From: Phaeotremella fagi
Lineage: Eukaryota > Basidiomycota > Tremellomycetes > Tremellales > Phaeotremellaceae
DNA: 64,000 bases
Assembly: GCA_001599715.1 (NCBI GenBank)
Contig: BCHU01000004.1
Span: 806,001-870,000 of the forward strand
Reading direction: 5' to 3'
The position numbers were made by a program, and so were the translations under genes. Under the pieces are notes generated by a model that had not been told where the DNA came from, made no database searches, and saw only the letters and a program-made list of their open reading frames with translations. Within the stretch, counting starts at the first letter, position 1; every line of letters begins with the position of its first letter. Shown here in pieces: positions 46,306-56,475 of the stretch.

Positions 46306-47549
46306 CTAATAATCATAACCAAACCTCTCTTGCCAAAACCTAGCAGTATTCTCAAAACCATTGCCCAACATCCCCTTCCCGGCTTTATCATTGTGATCCA
46401 AGAATTTATTCAGAAGAGTTTCCGTATCCCTCCTATCAACATGATCAGTATATCGTGAACAACCCGGGTTGGTCTTGACTCACTTGTATTTACTCCCAGA
46501 GAGTTGATGGGTATGCCAAGCGAGATCCAAATCTAAAGTAGGAACCAAGAATTCTTTGCATTGTTTTGACCACATTAGATCTAACCAGGCATCTAAACAT
46601 TTCAATTGACAATCAGCGAAGTTAGAACAAAAGGTGAGATGTTGGACTCACGATATCTAACAACACTTCTCTGAAGGTATCTCGGATCCTGAGCATATTT
46701 CGTGAGATCAAGCCAATTGATCCTTCTCATGTTCCTAACAAACTTCGCCTGACGAACTGTAGCATCCCCAACTTCTTTCGTACAAGATTTTTCAATCTCC
46801 GATAATCCCTCTCGAAGTTTTTGAAGATCGTTCGAAGGCGATGTCGTTGGAAGAACCAATGTGTTGGGTAATGAATTCGAACGAACCGCTTCAGCCTGGT
46901 CCTGTATGTCAGTATTTGATCGAATCGCAATGATACTCTGAACATACCGCTAAAGCTAATGGAAAATCTATACCCTTGAGTCCAGAGAACACACCATCAA
47001 GATCCCCATTATATAAATGAGGATTCAAAAGATGTGAATGCCAAACCATCAAAACCCTCAACGTAGGTAAATTATCCATTGTCAACTCCTCTCTACCTTC
47101 GTTGAAACCTAACACATAGTTCACCCAAACCAAATATTCTTCTGCTGATTCTTGACATAAATCCTCGAACTCTTTTGAAGCTGGTGGTTGTTCTTTACTG
47201 GTATCGTTGTCGTTTGGGGGAGGTGGATCGATTGGATATCTAAGACGATCAAATTCGTTTAACAGGGTTAGATGATCGATTACTATTTCAATAATCAGGT
47301 CAGACATTTTCCATTTTTCTTTGATATATATAGCTTACCTTGTGGTATCGTACATAACGGTTCAATCTCAGTTCCACAGATTGCAAGCTTCAACGGTAAA
47401 CGAGTTTCCTGGTCATAAAGAGCAAAAGGTATATCAAGGATTGAACGATATTGCGGTGGTTGTGAAAGTCGTGTCTTCTCTGTTGGACTGTCCATGTCGT
47501 TGACCTCGTTTCTACGTCTAGAAAGTAGTCTCTTGATAATACCAGTCAT
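46306..47549 (-). CDS. DUF1399 / glycine-rich-domain-containing protein homologue
   Basis: About five exons from ATG 47549 (MTGIIKRLLSRRR) to TAG at 46306. An in-frame ATG at 47687 exists, but the sequence between looks like a pyrimidine-rich leader. The DUF1399 hallmarks are present: DIPFALYDQETRLPLKLAI, the aromatic/His motif LMVWHSHLLNPHLY, later FVRNMRRINWLDL, and a second His motif DLDLAWHTHQL. Plant and fungal members lie in the cytosol; their biochemical role is poorly understood. The Gly-rich RNA-binding part found in plants is missing, as in fungal copies. It converges with NDUFB3. Confidence 0.78.
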
Positions 47550-47767
47550 CTTGAACGGTAGGTTACTTAATGCAAGAAATGTGAAAAGAAAGAAGACAAA
47601 GGTGGCCAAAGGTGTAAGAAGCTGTGCTTGGAGAAAGGAAATGCTAACAACATTCGGTTTTACGTTAATACCCGATGATGATTTCATCCTTGAATCCAGA
47701 ATGGTATCCAACCTTCCCCATGCATAAATGACCTTTCATTCATAAGATAAACTCCCTCTCCAATGCT

Positions 47768-49020
47768 CTACTCCTTCTTAACCTTGCCATCCACAACCTC
47801 AACTTCATCAACGAATTTCTTCGCTTCCTCCCCTCCACCAAACCCTTCATCCTTAGATTCAATCTCCTCTTTCCCAACCAACCCATCCGACACCACAGCG
47901 TCCTCTTCCTCCGCAACACTCCCCTGCTCTTCCTCTTCGAAAATAGATCCTCCATCTGTCTTCTGACCAGTAGATTTTTTGACTTTCGCAATCAAAATTT
48001 CCCGAGGTACTTCACCGATCCCATGCAAAGCTTTGACTGCTGCTAAAGGATCACTGATTTCTGGGACTGATGTTGGGATATGTGGGATTCCATTTGGATT
48101 CGAGAAAGGTACAGTTGCGGCTAGTAGACTTAGACGTCTTTCGTTCAGCACGTATTTGATTCTGGCCATTGATTTTCGACACTACAGATGTCAGTGAGAT
48201 GTTACGAGTCTCATCAATTAAAAGACACTTACTCGTAATACCCTACGACTGATCAATTCACCACCTTCTTCTTTTCTTATTTCCAATCTACGTCTTTCCT
48301 CACTTTGAGTAGCGAGAACGTTACGTTCTTTTAGTAGGACATACCAAAGAGCGTGAAGTTCAGCAAACGACTTCGAACGAAGTTCTTCTGCCGACCAAGA
48401 TCGACCTAAGGAAGAATACACCATCAATACCTGCCCAACAGAACGATAAAAGGGAACTATGACCCACCTCTAAGTAAATCCTCATCACTAGCAGTCTCCT
48501 CCAAACTACCCATGTTGAGTGGACTCCTCGCGCCCTCCTCAACAAGATTCTTAACAGCCGGCTGAGGGACATGGAAGAAATCCCACAAAGGATGAATCTT
48601 GGGTTTATCTTTATTACCAGAATCCTCATCTCTCTTGTCTTTCGCTATCATCTCTAAATATTCTTTGGACGGGGGATAGGAACTTGGCTCGATTCGACCG
48701 GAAGGTAGGGTTACAGGTATCGTTCGTGGTGGACGTGGGATGATTGGTCTTCCCTTTTTCGTGTATTCTGGTTTTGGGGATTTTGAAGATGAAGATGGTG
48801 TAGGTGATAAGATAGAGGTTGAAGCTGATGTCGAAGGTAATGAGGGCGTTGGGAATGAATTTCCTGAAGGAGAGATGGTTGATTGAACCGGATCGACATT
48901 ATGAGGTATATGTCCATGGATACTCGGTGAAGTTGATGGAGTTGCTGGATGAGGTATCTGTCTACCTGCATTGTGCATTGAACGTATCATCCGAGGTAGT
49001 CTCGACATTGTGTTGGTCAT
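47768..49020 (-). CDS. MRPL4: Mitochondrial large ribosomal subunit protein uL29m (MRPL4)
   Basis: Three exons, 49020-48468, 48405-48233 and 48181-47768, 379 residues in continuous phase. The core MRP-L47 region is unmistakable: [10 protein letters not shown], then [41 protein letters not shown], and [16 protein letters not shown]. The N-terminus ([19 protein letters not shown]) is a mitochondrial targeting type, followed by a long Ser/Thr/Pro low-complexity stretch of about 100 residues. The C-terminus is an unusually long acidic tail ([19 protein letters not shown] ... VKKE). uL29m sits at the tunnel exit. Two ATGs, 49020 and 49008, are both possible starts. Confidence 0.9.
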
Positions 49021-49677
49021 CGTTGGGGTACTTTTTATTGATTTTAATGAGAAAAATTGGGTGGTTTGAACAATTTCAATGTTCCAACCTTGAACTGACT
49101 TTTTGGGATAAATTGAAATTAAATGTCCCAAAAATAATCAATTCTCTCTGTGATGGCACTCTGTATCGTCTTTTCAAAGCATCTCAGTCCTGAGTACAAG
49201 ATCACCATTTTAGTGAAAGCTTTGATTTACGCATGTCATGAATGTATCGTATAGACCATCGGTGGACTAGATCTAAGTGGATGAATCGTCGCAGAGAAAG
49301 CTGGAAAAAAAACGTCTTTTGTCAAGGAAAGTATTATATCGCTTTATTAGATCTTCGTTGTGCACTTCGACATTACTGTTATGAAAATAGTTTATGCTCT
49401 CACCGCACAGATGGTCGATCAAGTGGAAGCATCCCTCTTCACGCTCTCTAGTCTGACGAATGGGTCTTTGCTCTCTCTCTTGAAACGTTCCATGCGATTT
49501 TTCTTTTAGTGGCGGTCAATCCCGAAATAAGTTACGAAAGGCATTTGGTTTTATTACTTCACTTCTCACTTCTACTTTCATCCATTAAAAATAACAATTT
49601 GCGAAAAGTGAGTTGAACATTGATAAATCCCTGGTTCTAATTAGTGAAGTGCTGATCTTTTGAATCAGAATCCACAA
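49021..49677. other. Intergenic, about 660 bp
   Basis: Divergent region between uL29m and the METTL-like gene. It is AT-rich with a pyrimidine tract near 49540-49580. Small open frames here have no features and no gene is supported. Confidence 0.5.
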
Positions 49678-50609
49678 ATGTCTTTTAGAGACTATTACAA
49701 CGCGATAACTCGACCAATACAGTTGATCTGGTTATCCATTCGATGTGATTATCAATCCATTCATCTTGAGACGTCCGCTAACTCGATGCACTTCAGTTCA
49801 TTACGCCAGTCTCAAAGACAGCATCCGATTGAAAGGGTTCACAGCCCTCCTACACCCCAACCAAATCCATGAAGCGGCAATGGCGAAACTATTGATCGTA
49901 ACCTGTAAGTGTTCCACAACAAATCCCCGAAATACCTTACCAATCACATTTTTAGCAAAAGGTTTCATAGCGTATGAGGATACGACCTGTGTCCCGTCAC
50001 TAGTCTCAGCAGCTCAAGGTAAAATCCTCGAACTAGGACCAGGACCAGGAAACCAAATCCATCGTTTCCATCCATCAAAAGTTGAGATGATCTACGCTGT
50101 AGAACCTAATTCTACATATACTAACGAACTTTTATCCAAAGCCGAGAAATCTGGTTTGGGAGATAAGTATAAAGTCCTTGCTTGTGGTATTGAAGATAGT
50201 GATATCTTGGGTGAACATGGTATCACCGAGGGTAGTTTGGATACTGTCATTAGTATCCAGGTTCTATGTGCTGTCAACGATGTCAGGAGCGTTATGAAAG
50301 AGATTTATAAACTCTTGAAACCAGGTGGTGAATTCATCTTCTGGGAACACGAATACAACAAACAGGACTCCATCATGGGACTCGCTCAAGGTATGTCGCA
50401 AACACCGTTATGAGATTTTGACTGATGATCCACAATTAGTATGTTGGAATCCCTCATGGCAAACTTTCGTGGGTTGTAGTTTAACCAGGGAAATCAAAGG
50501 AGATATCCTGTCTGCTGGTGATTGGGAAAATCCCGAGGAATTGCAGGCGTCTATCGAGCAGCCTTCACTTTTGCCGAGAGTTTGGGGAGTGCTTAGGAAG
50601 AAGAGTTGA
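49678..50609 (+). CDS. Class I SAM methyltransferase, METTL7-like
   Basis: Four exons, 49678-49744, 49797-49904, 49956-50390 and 50440-50609, phase-consistent, 259 residues. The N-terminus (MSFRDYYNAITRPIQLIWLSI) has an aromatic hydrophobic segment that may anchor the protein to lipid droplet or ER membranes, as in METTL7 proteins. Motif I is KILELGPGPGNQ, followed by MIYAVEPNSTYTNELL (acidic residue for the ribose) and SLDTVISIQVLC, then LLKPGGEFIFWEH in the post-motif III position. The end is RVWGVLRKKS. The substrate is unknown; the related human enzymes are thiol methyltransferases, but transfer of that function is inference. Confidence 0.85.
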
Positions 50610-50920
50610 GTATGATCCGAGACTCTTAGTGTTTTCTGTAGAACTCTTCTCTCATGTAGTAAACATTTTGCATAGAGCTCCTTTTCCTTAAACATAATTT
50701 GCACAAATCTTCTTCATCGGCAATTGTTTATGATCTTCTTTCCTTCAAAATTCAAAAGCTTCTCATGGAAGCCGAAATTTGTATCTCTAGACAAAAAACT
50801 TTCAAATGTCCCTCCATTGTATTGCGTAGACTTCAATGAGAAGTACATGATTTTTAGGGCATATAGGGTCTATTTCATTCCACTCTTTCTTTCTTGACTC
50901 CCACTCTTTCAATCCTCAAC

Positions 50921-52159
50921 ATGTCAACATCTTCACTTTCCTTACTAACTCTCCCGGAGGAGCTAATTGCTTCCATCATCAGCCATGTCTTCGAACCACC
51001 TCCAGACACCCTTTCCAAAACACTCAGCTCTAAACGGTTTCAGGGTGCTCTGTCCGCATTGATGAGTAGTCATTCTGTAAGTCAATCTGTCTCATCTTTC
51101 CATGCTTACCTACAGGTGCTCAACCGAATCACCATCCCGATTTTGTATGGTCCTGTCCGTACAGATGATCTCAAAGGTTTACTCTGTGGGATCACCCTCG
51201 ACGCCCTCACACAGAATATGGCAAGGAAATCTTGCGGCAAAACTCAAATGTTGGGGTGTATAACCAACCTTTGTTTGATTCAAGATGAGGTGGATTTCGC
51301 CATTCTCAATTACCCAGGTTCCAGAGGATATCGTTGGCCTTCAAGACAGACTACGAATGTGGAAATCAACTCGATGAATTCTTTCATGAAAGACCTCGAT
51401 CAGATTATCGAGAACAAAGTCAAGTTTCAGAATCTAAACACCTTGAGTCTGCTCTACAACTTCTCAGGGGATGAATGTACAATATTGGAAAAGTCGTTCA
51501 GAGCTCTTCCCCGGCAGTTCGAATATCTCCAACACTTTGACACATGCCAAGTAGACCTCATGCACAAAATCCAAAACTTCTCGACTAGCCTGGTCAATAA
51601 TTCAGATATCAGCGCAACTTGTATAGCAAATCCTGTACAACTGATTTCCAGGGATGTTGTGTTCTCAAAGCAAAGGACCTCTAGGCAAGTCATTAACAAT
51701 GGTCACACTGTAGTCAACACAAAACTTTTTTTAGCTCCAGTTGTGGTTGGAAGCGAGAATATTTATGATATGGGGTCCATATACATGGGCCCAAGTTCTG
51801 AAAGGGGAATTGGCTTTATGGGGATGTATCGAGCCTGGAGAGAAGTGATCATTGAAATGGACTCTCGGGTGAAAGTAGCTGCTGAAAAATATAAAACAAC
51901 AATCGGTGACAAAGAAGGAGATCTGGGTGAAATCGTATCTCGCTTGTTGTCTCAGACATCAATCACCATCTACAGTGAAAATGCCAAGCTAATTTTAAGA
52001 GATTATTTTATAAATGAGGAGAAGTGGCATGAGGAAGCGGTTGAATCTCTGTTACTTGAAGTTGGGTCCAAATGTCCCCCAGAGAACCTCAATTTCCGAT
52101 ATTTAGAAGAACGGGGAAAATGTCCTGCTTGTGGTTTCAAGCATTACTTGTATGACTAG
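50921..52159 (+). CDS. F-box-like/CxxC-tail family protein, subfamily B, copy 2
   Basis: Two exons, 50921-51076 and 51116-52159, 399 residues. The 39-nt intron is a multiple of three and has no stop, so the frame also reads through. The splice sites (TCT|gtaagt ... ctacag|GTG) match the position of the intron in all other family members, so I call it an intron. F-box-like start LPEELIASIISHV; after the intron VLNRITIPILYGPVRTDDLKGLL. Subfamily B signs: KTQMLGCITNLCLI, VGSENIYDMG, SITIYSEN, NEEKWHEEAVESLL. Tail CPACGFK. The frame is intact. It begins a tandem of three family genes. Confidence 0.74.
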   Translation: MSTSSLSLLTLPEELIASIISHVFEPPPDTLSKTLSSKRFQGALSALMSSHSVSQSVSSFHAYLQVLNRITIPILYGPVRTDDLKGLLCGITLDALTQNMARKSCGKTQMLGCITNLCLIQDEVDFAILNYPGSRGYRWPSRQTTNVEINSMNSFMKDLDQIIENKVKFQNLNTLSLLYNFSGDECTILEKSFRALPRQFEYLQHFDTCQVDLMHKIQNFSTSLVNNSDISATCIANPVQLISRDVVFSKQRTSRQVINNGHTVVNTKLFLAPVVVGSENIYDMGSIYMGPSSERGIGFMGMYRAWREVIIEMDSRVKVAAEKYKTTIGDKEGDLGEIVSRLLSQTSITIYSENAKLILRDYFINEEKWHEEAVESLLLEVGSKCPPENLNFRYLEERGKCPACGFKHYLYD

Positions 52160-52535
52160 AGAAGCGAGCTTTCCATTTATCTACCTTTTGATGAGGCAGA
52201 AGTTTACGGTTGGGTTTTCTAATGTAATGCAGGTTAGGACTTGTAAAAGGTGGAGAGGATTTCAAGTTGTATTGTTGAGTAGAAGTTTATGAATGGCACT
52301 GTAGTACTATATGTAGCTGAAGTAGCAATTCTACATAAGTCCAAGCCAAGCAATGCTGTTATACCAAGCCCGATCGGAGAGTTTGGAAAAACCTAAAAAG
52401 TCACAATTTTTCATGTTCGACAGGATAGCACATTTTGAAGTTTCTGCATGATTCAATTGTTAACAACACAAACTTGCAATCAGGTTTAAAAAACCTTTCT
52501 CTTTGATTTGAAACTTCTCAGAATGACTATTTTTA

Positions 52536-52721
52536 TTAGATGAAATCTTGTCCATCATCAATGAGATCTTCACTGTTCACTGCAGACCAATCATCTATGT
52601 CCCTAGCATTCAACAAGTCGTTCTAAAAAAGAAGACCCGCTCAAAGAAAGGTTCGTTCAATTTGGGTCCTTCTTATGGGTCTTACAGTACGTGCTTCCCA
52701 CCAAGCGTTCGCCAATTCATC
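52536..52721 (-). pseudogene. Possible minus-strand gene remnant (two small exons)
   Basis: On the minus strand an acidic segment of 28 residues ends at TAA 52536-52538 (exon 52622-52536), preceded by an acceptor-like ttttttag. Upstream, across a gtaaga donor, lies another 12-codon open exon (52721-52686) reading DELANAWWEAR. Phase is consistent and composition is protein-like, but no start or further exons are found. It is either the 3' end of a degraded gene or chance. Confidence 0.2.
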
Positions 52722-52831
52722 CTTTGATCAATAATGCTTCTCAAAAAATGAAGCAACGTTTTGTGGAATAAACCTGACAATTTGTGCTCTTTTTCTCCAC
52801 TCCCTTTTCCATTTTAAACCCACTTTTAAGC

Positions 52832-54210
52832 ATGTCTGCCTTCACGTCGTTATCATGTTTTACCTCAACAACTTTACTGTCTCTCCCCGAGGAATTATTA
52901 TCAATGATCATCAGCCACCTCTACTGTCCAATGCCAAATTCAAACCATTCCAGAGCACATATTGAGGGTTTTGCACAAGATGGGTTGGCCAAATTATCAA
53001 GGACTCACTCGGTAAGCAACAGTTCCATTTCTTGGAATCACCTTGATTTCCTATGTTTTGACATCGGTGTTAGGTGCTCAACAGAATCGCAATTCCGTTG
53101 TTGTATGATTCAATAGTTTTAGAGGATTTTCCGGGGCTATTAGCTTGAATTTCGACATCTCAAGAAGCTATCATCAGCAGGAAATCTTGTAACAAAGTTC
53201 AACTTTTGGAAATTATCAAACATATCTACTTATCTAGAAGTGACATCCAAAATGTAGGTCTCTATACAGTCCAACAATGGCATCTGAATAGAACGGAAAA
53301 CGAAAACCTTAGATCTTTGGAGACTTTCTTGAAAGATATGACTCAAATCGTGACTGGTAAAGTTCAGTTCAAACAACTCCAAACCTTCTCAGTGAATCAA
53401 TGCAGCTTAGACCACAAACCGGAAAGTCGACTATACACGATGTTAAAATCGATAACTTTCTCCCGAGAAATACGTGATCCCTCTCATTTCCAAACCCGTC
53501 GTCAGGATTGGTCATATCAAAAGTATGATGACAGTTTTTACGATGATGCGTCACAACTTCCTGTCTGCTCGCAATGTCAAACACAATCACCATGTCAAGA
53601 TCTTTGTAGCATTACGGATGTATTGGCCATGATGAAGAAGACAATTGCGACCATTATGAAACAACCATCCGTCATTTCTGTCTGCAATTCCAACTCCAAA
53701 AAAGAAATGCTTGATCGCGACATTGTTGATAGAAGAGATCTACCACCGCTTCAAATCGTTGATCATCAGAAGGTAACCTCCTCAAACATATTCTCTCGTC
53801 CTTTAACCTTAGGTGCTGAAAATATCTACTTGGTCTCCCCGGACACGCAGGATTTCAATGAACCCGAGTATTTTGAGAGGTTTTTCCACAGTATCAGAGG
53901 CCAAATTTACCAGGTAAACTATAGAACAGAACAAGCATTCAAAGAATATTCCCGTCAAACTTCGACATCGCTCAATCAAGAAGAGGAGGGGGTGTTCAGA
54001 AGGAGAATTGCTGCATCGACATCATTGGTCTTTTATAGCAACTTTCTTAAAGAGACATTCGGATGTTTGTGGCAGGATGAGGATCAGTGGCAAGAACAGG
54101 TCATCAAGGCAATAGTAAATCACGTAACGTGTGAGTATGTTCCAGGCAGGATGGAGTTCAGGGACTTTGCCGAGTGGATGAAGTGCCCGGCTTGTGACCT
54201 GTCAGATTGA
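52832..54210 (+). pseudogene. F-box-like/CxxC-tail family protein, subfamily B, copy 3, in-frame TGA
   Basis: Exon 1 52832-53011 (LPEELLSMIISHLYCP) and exon 2 from 53074. Exon 2 starts VLNRIAIPLLYDSIVLEDFPGLL, then meets a TGA at 53146-53148. The same frame then continues to 54210 with all subfamily B marks: NKVQLLEIIKHIYL, LGAENIYLVS, SLVFYSNFL, DEDQWQEQVIKAIV and the tail CPACDLSD. Aligned with the neighbour at 50921, the TGA falls where that gene has GGA (Gly), so a single G-to-T change explains it. A 45-residue insertion with four extra Cys (SQLPVCSQCQTQSPCQDL) occurs mid-protein. Otherwise intact, so the loss is probably recent. Confidence 0.65.
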
Positions 54211-54822
54211 TGGATTGGGGCAGGTTGATGGATTGAGTGGTGAGTGATTTGGATCGTCTTACTTAAGAGAGACCATGCAATGAATTACAGCACTGAGTGA
54301 AAAGATTTAGTATATCTGTGAACTGTTTCAAAAAATTGTGTATGGTGATAAGGGTGGGGAAATGTTGTATAGTTGGGCGTCGAAATGTATTGGTGGAAGA
54401 GATGTAGACGGTTCTCCTAGCTGATGTAGATAGTCATGTATCCTTTTCAAATAGTTGAGACAGCAATTAGATTTGTCAAAAGCAATTTGAATTCGTGGCA
54501 AAAAAATTCCCTGCCACAAAGGGTTGTGACACAAAAACTTCATAGACCTACCTGTTCACTTTCCAAAATATACCGAAGGAAGATGCAGAAACTACACAGA
54601 AAGATCTGGTCGATCCTTTCCTTTCTGGTCTTGAATACTTCTGTAAAACCTTTCAATAGGTCTTCCATTGTGGTCCATCAATCATGAGAAGACTTTGATC
54701 TTCGATTCTAAAAGCAGTCATTTTGAATCAACAACCCGTTCCCCAACTCAATCAGTACATCCACTTTCAAGTTTGATCAACAGCATCAATCCCAATCAAC
54801 CCATCTACATAAACAAAACATC
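54211..54822. other. Intergenic between F-box-like copies 3 and 4
   Basis: About 610 bp, AT-rich, with no gene supported. It is likely the 3' UTR of the broken copy and the promoter of the next. Confidence 0.5.
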
Positions 54823-56069
54823 ATGTCCTATTCTACTAATCACTTAGGAAGTCCTTACATGCCACCAGAAATATGGTCAAAAATAATCCATCATCTTCGG
54901 AGGCAAACTCCAGAATATACGGTGCAATCGAATAACATTTCACCCAGAAAGAAATATCATCAACAGGACTTGACCACGTTGATGCGAGTAAACTCGGTAT
55001 GTCTATTTATCATGATTCTAATAATATTGTTATCCAGCTGAAATGAACATTTGTTTATTCCCATGTTTCAACCCAGTTTTTTAACGAATCGACGATTACT
55101 GATCTATACCAAGAAGTTGAAACAGCAGATTTCATGGGCTTAATCGATCAAACTTTGCTTTCCAGTTCATATCAGCCAATAGAAAGAAAGAGTCGTGACA
55201 AGAATCAACTTTTGAACTGTATCAGTAGTTTACGGTTCGTTCAATCTTGGAAGGATCTCACCGCTGCGTGGTCCCAGAGGAATGATGATGATCGATGGCA
55301 TCCTGGAGAGAATGAAGAAATCAAAGCATTAGATAGATATGTTGATGATCTCGATAATATCATTAGTGGTGGTATTCAGTTTAAAGGACTTGATCGTATA
55401 GCCTTGATATCCTCTAAATCCGAAGATTCAAACTTTTACGATTTGATCACCACACCTAGCGAATTCCCTTCGACTCGTCCTCGATCAACTCTCAATTTCG
55501 CGCAGCTGATGATCAAAATCCAGCAAGCAACCACTGCTATGATCAACAATTCAGCGGCTACATCAATTTGTTCAGATGATTCTATGCAAGTATCAAATGA
55601 AGATCTTTTCCCCAAGAAAACACTTGGATCTCCATTAGAAAACATCATTCACGGATATAGGTATAGGTCGTCATCGATCACCTTTCGTGCTGCCGCGATA
55701 GGTTGCAAAAACATTTATCTGACATCCTTAAAATATCCGACGTACCGTGCGGCTGTGCTGTTGGCCGAAGGATGGAGAAACGTGGTTATCGGTTTGAACT
55801 CGAGAATTCAAGAGTCCGCTGAATCGTTACAAGGTGATGATGAAGTTCTGATGGAGAGATTAGCTTCTCAGACTAGTTTGATTTTCTACACTAATGTTGT
55901 TCCTGTGGATATTGTCGGTGGTACACGGTTAGAAGGTGATCAGTGGAAACGAGAAGCGAAGGATTGGTTAATGCAAGGCATTTCTTTCAAATACCCTTTC
56001 AAAATCGAGATCGAGATTGTATCAACTTGGGGGAGCTGTCCTTCTTGTGGAAAAGGTATACTTCCATAA
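54823..56069 (+). CDS. F-box-like/CxxC-tail family protein, subfamily B, copy 4
   Basis: Two exons, 54823-54996 (58 codons) and 55077-56069, 388 residues. N-terminal motif MPPEIWSKIIHHL, exon 1 ending TLMRVNS at the conserved phase-0 intron, exon 2 opening FFNESTITDLYQEVETADFMGL. Subfamily B marks: KNQLLNCISSLRFVQS, IGCKNIYLTS, SLIFYTNV, EGDQWKREAKDWLM. Tail CPSCGKG. Exon 1 length equals that of the minus-strand member when its second ATG is used. The frame is intact and no targeting signals are seen. Role inferred only from the F-box-like motif. Confidence 0.74.
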
Positions 56070-56475
56070 TAGTGGTGATAGATATGATTGGGTACCAATA
56101 AAAAAGAGAGAATGAGGATATACCCCGTGTCTTGCCAGTAGAAACGTCTTTGAAGTATGCACACTTTAGTTTATACTGTATCTCCAAGGCAAGAGTTTAC
56201 CAAGTCGTCACCTTTAAGGAATGTGCTTTATTTAGTCTGAAATGCTCGTATTGCCTAGGACAAGTCTGCTTCTTCTATTTAAGGTTACAACTCACCCACT
56301 TCAGCTTGTTACTATCTAGACAGCTGATCAAAAAATATAAAAGATCATAAAATATTCATACTAAAATATCCGTGTCGTAAATAATATACTACATAAAAAA
56401 TCCGATTGTCCAACACACTGAACAAGAAAAAATCTGTATCATACAGTATACCCACAAAAAAAAAACACCACCGAC

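Noticed and set aside
47550..47711. N-terminal extension of the DUF1399 protein with a hydrophobic stretch
   Set aside because: The first in-frame codon is TTG, the next ATG (47687) precedes a pyrimidine-rich leader-like region, and the homologous part starts after 47549.
50391..50439. Readthrough of the third intron of the METTL-like gene
   Set aside because: A clear gtatgt donor and an attag acceptor restore the family's C-terminal block; reading through hits a stop.
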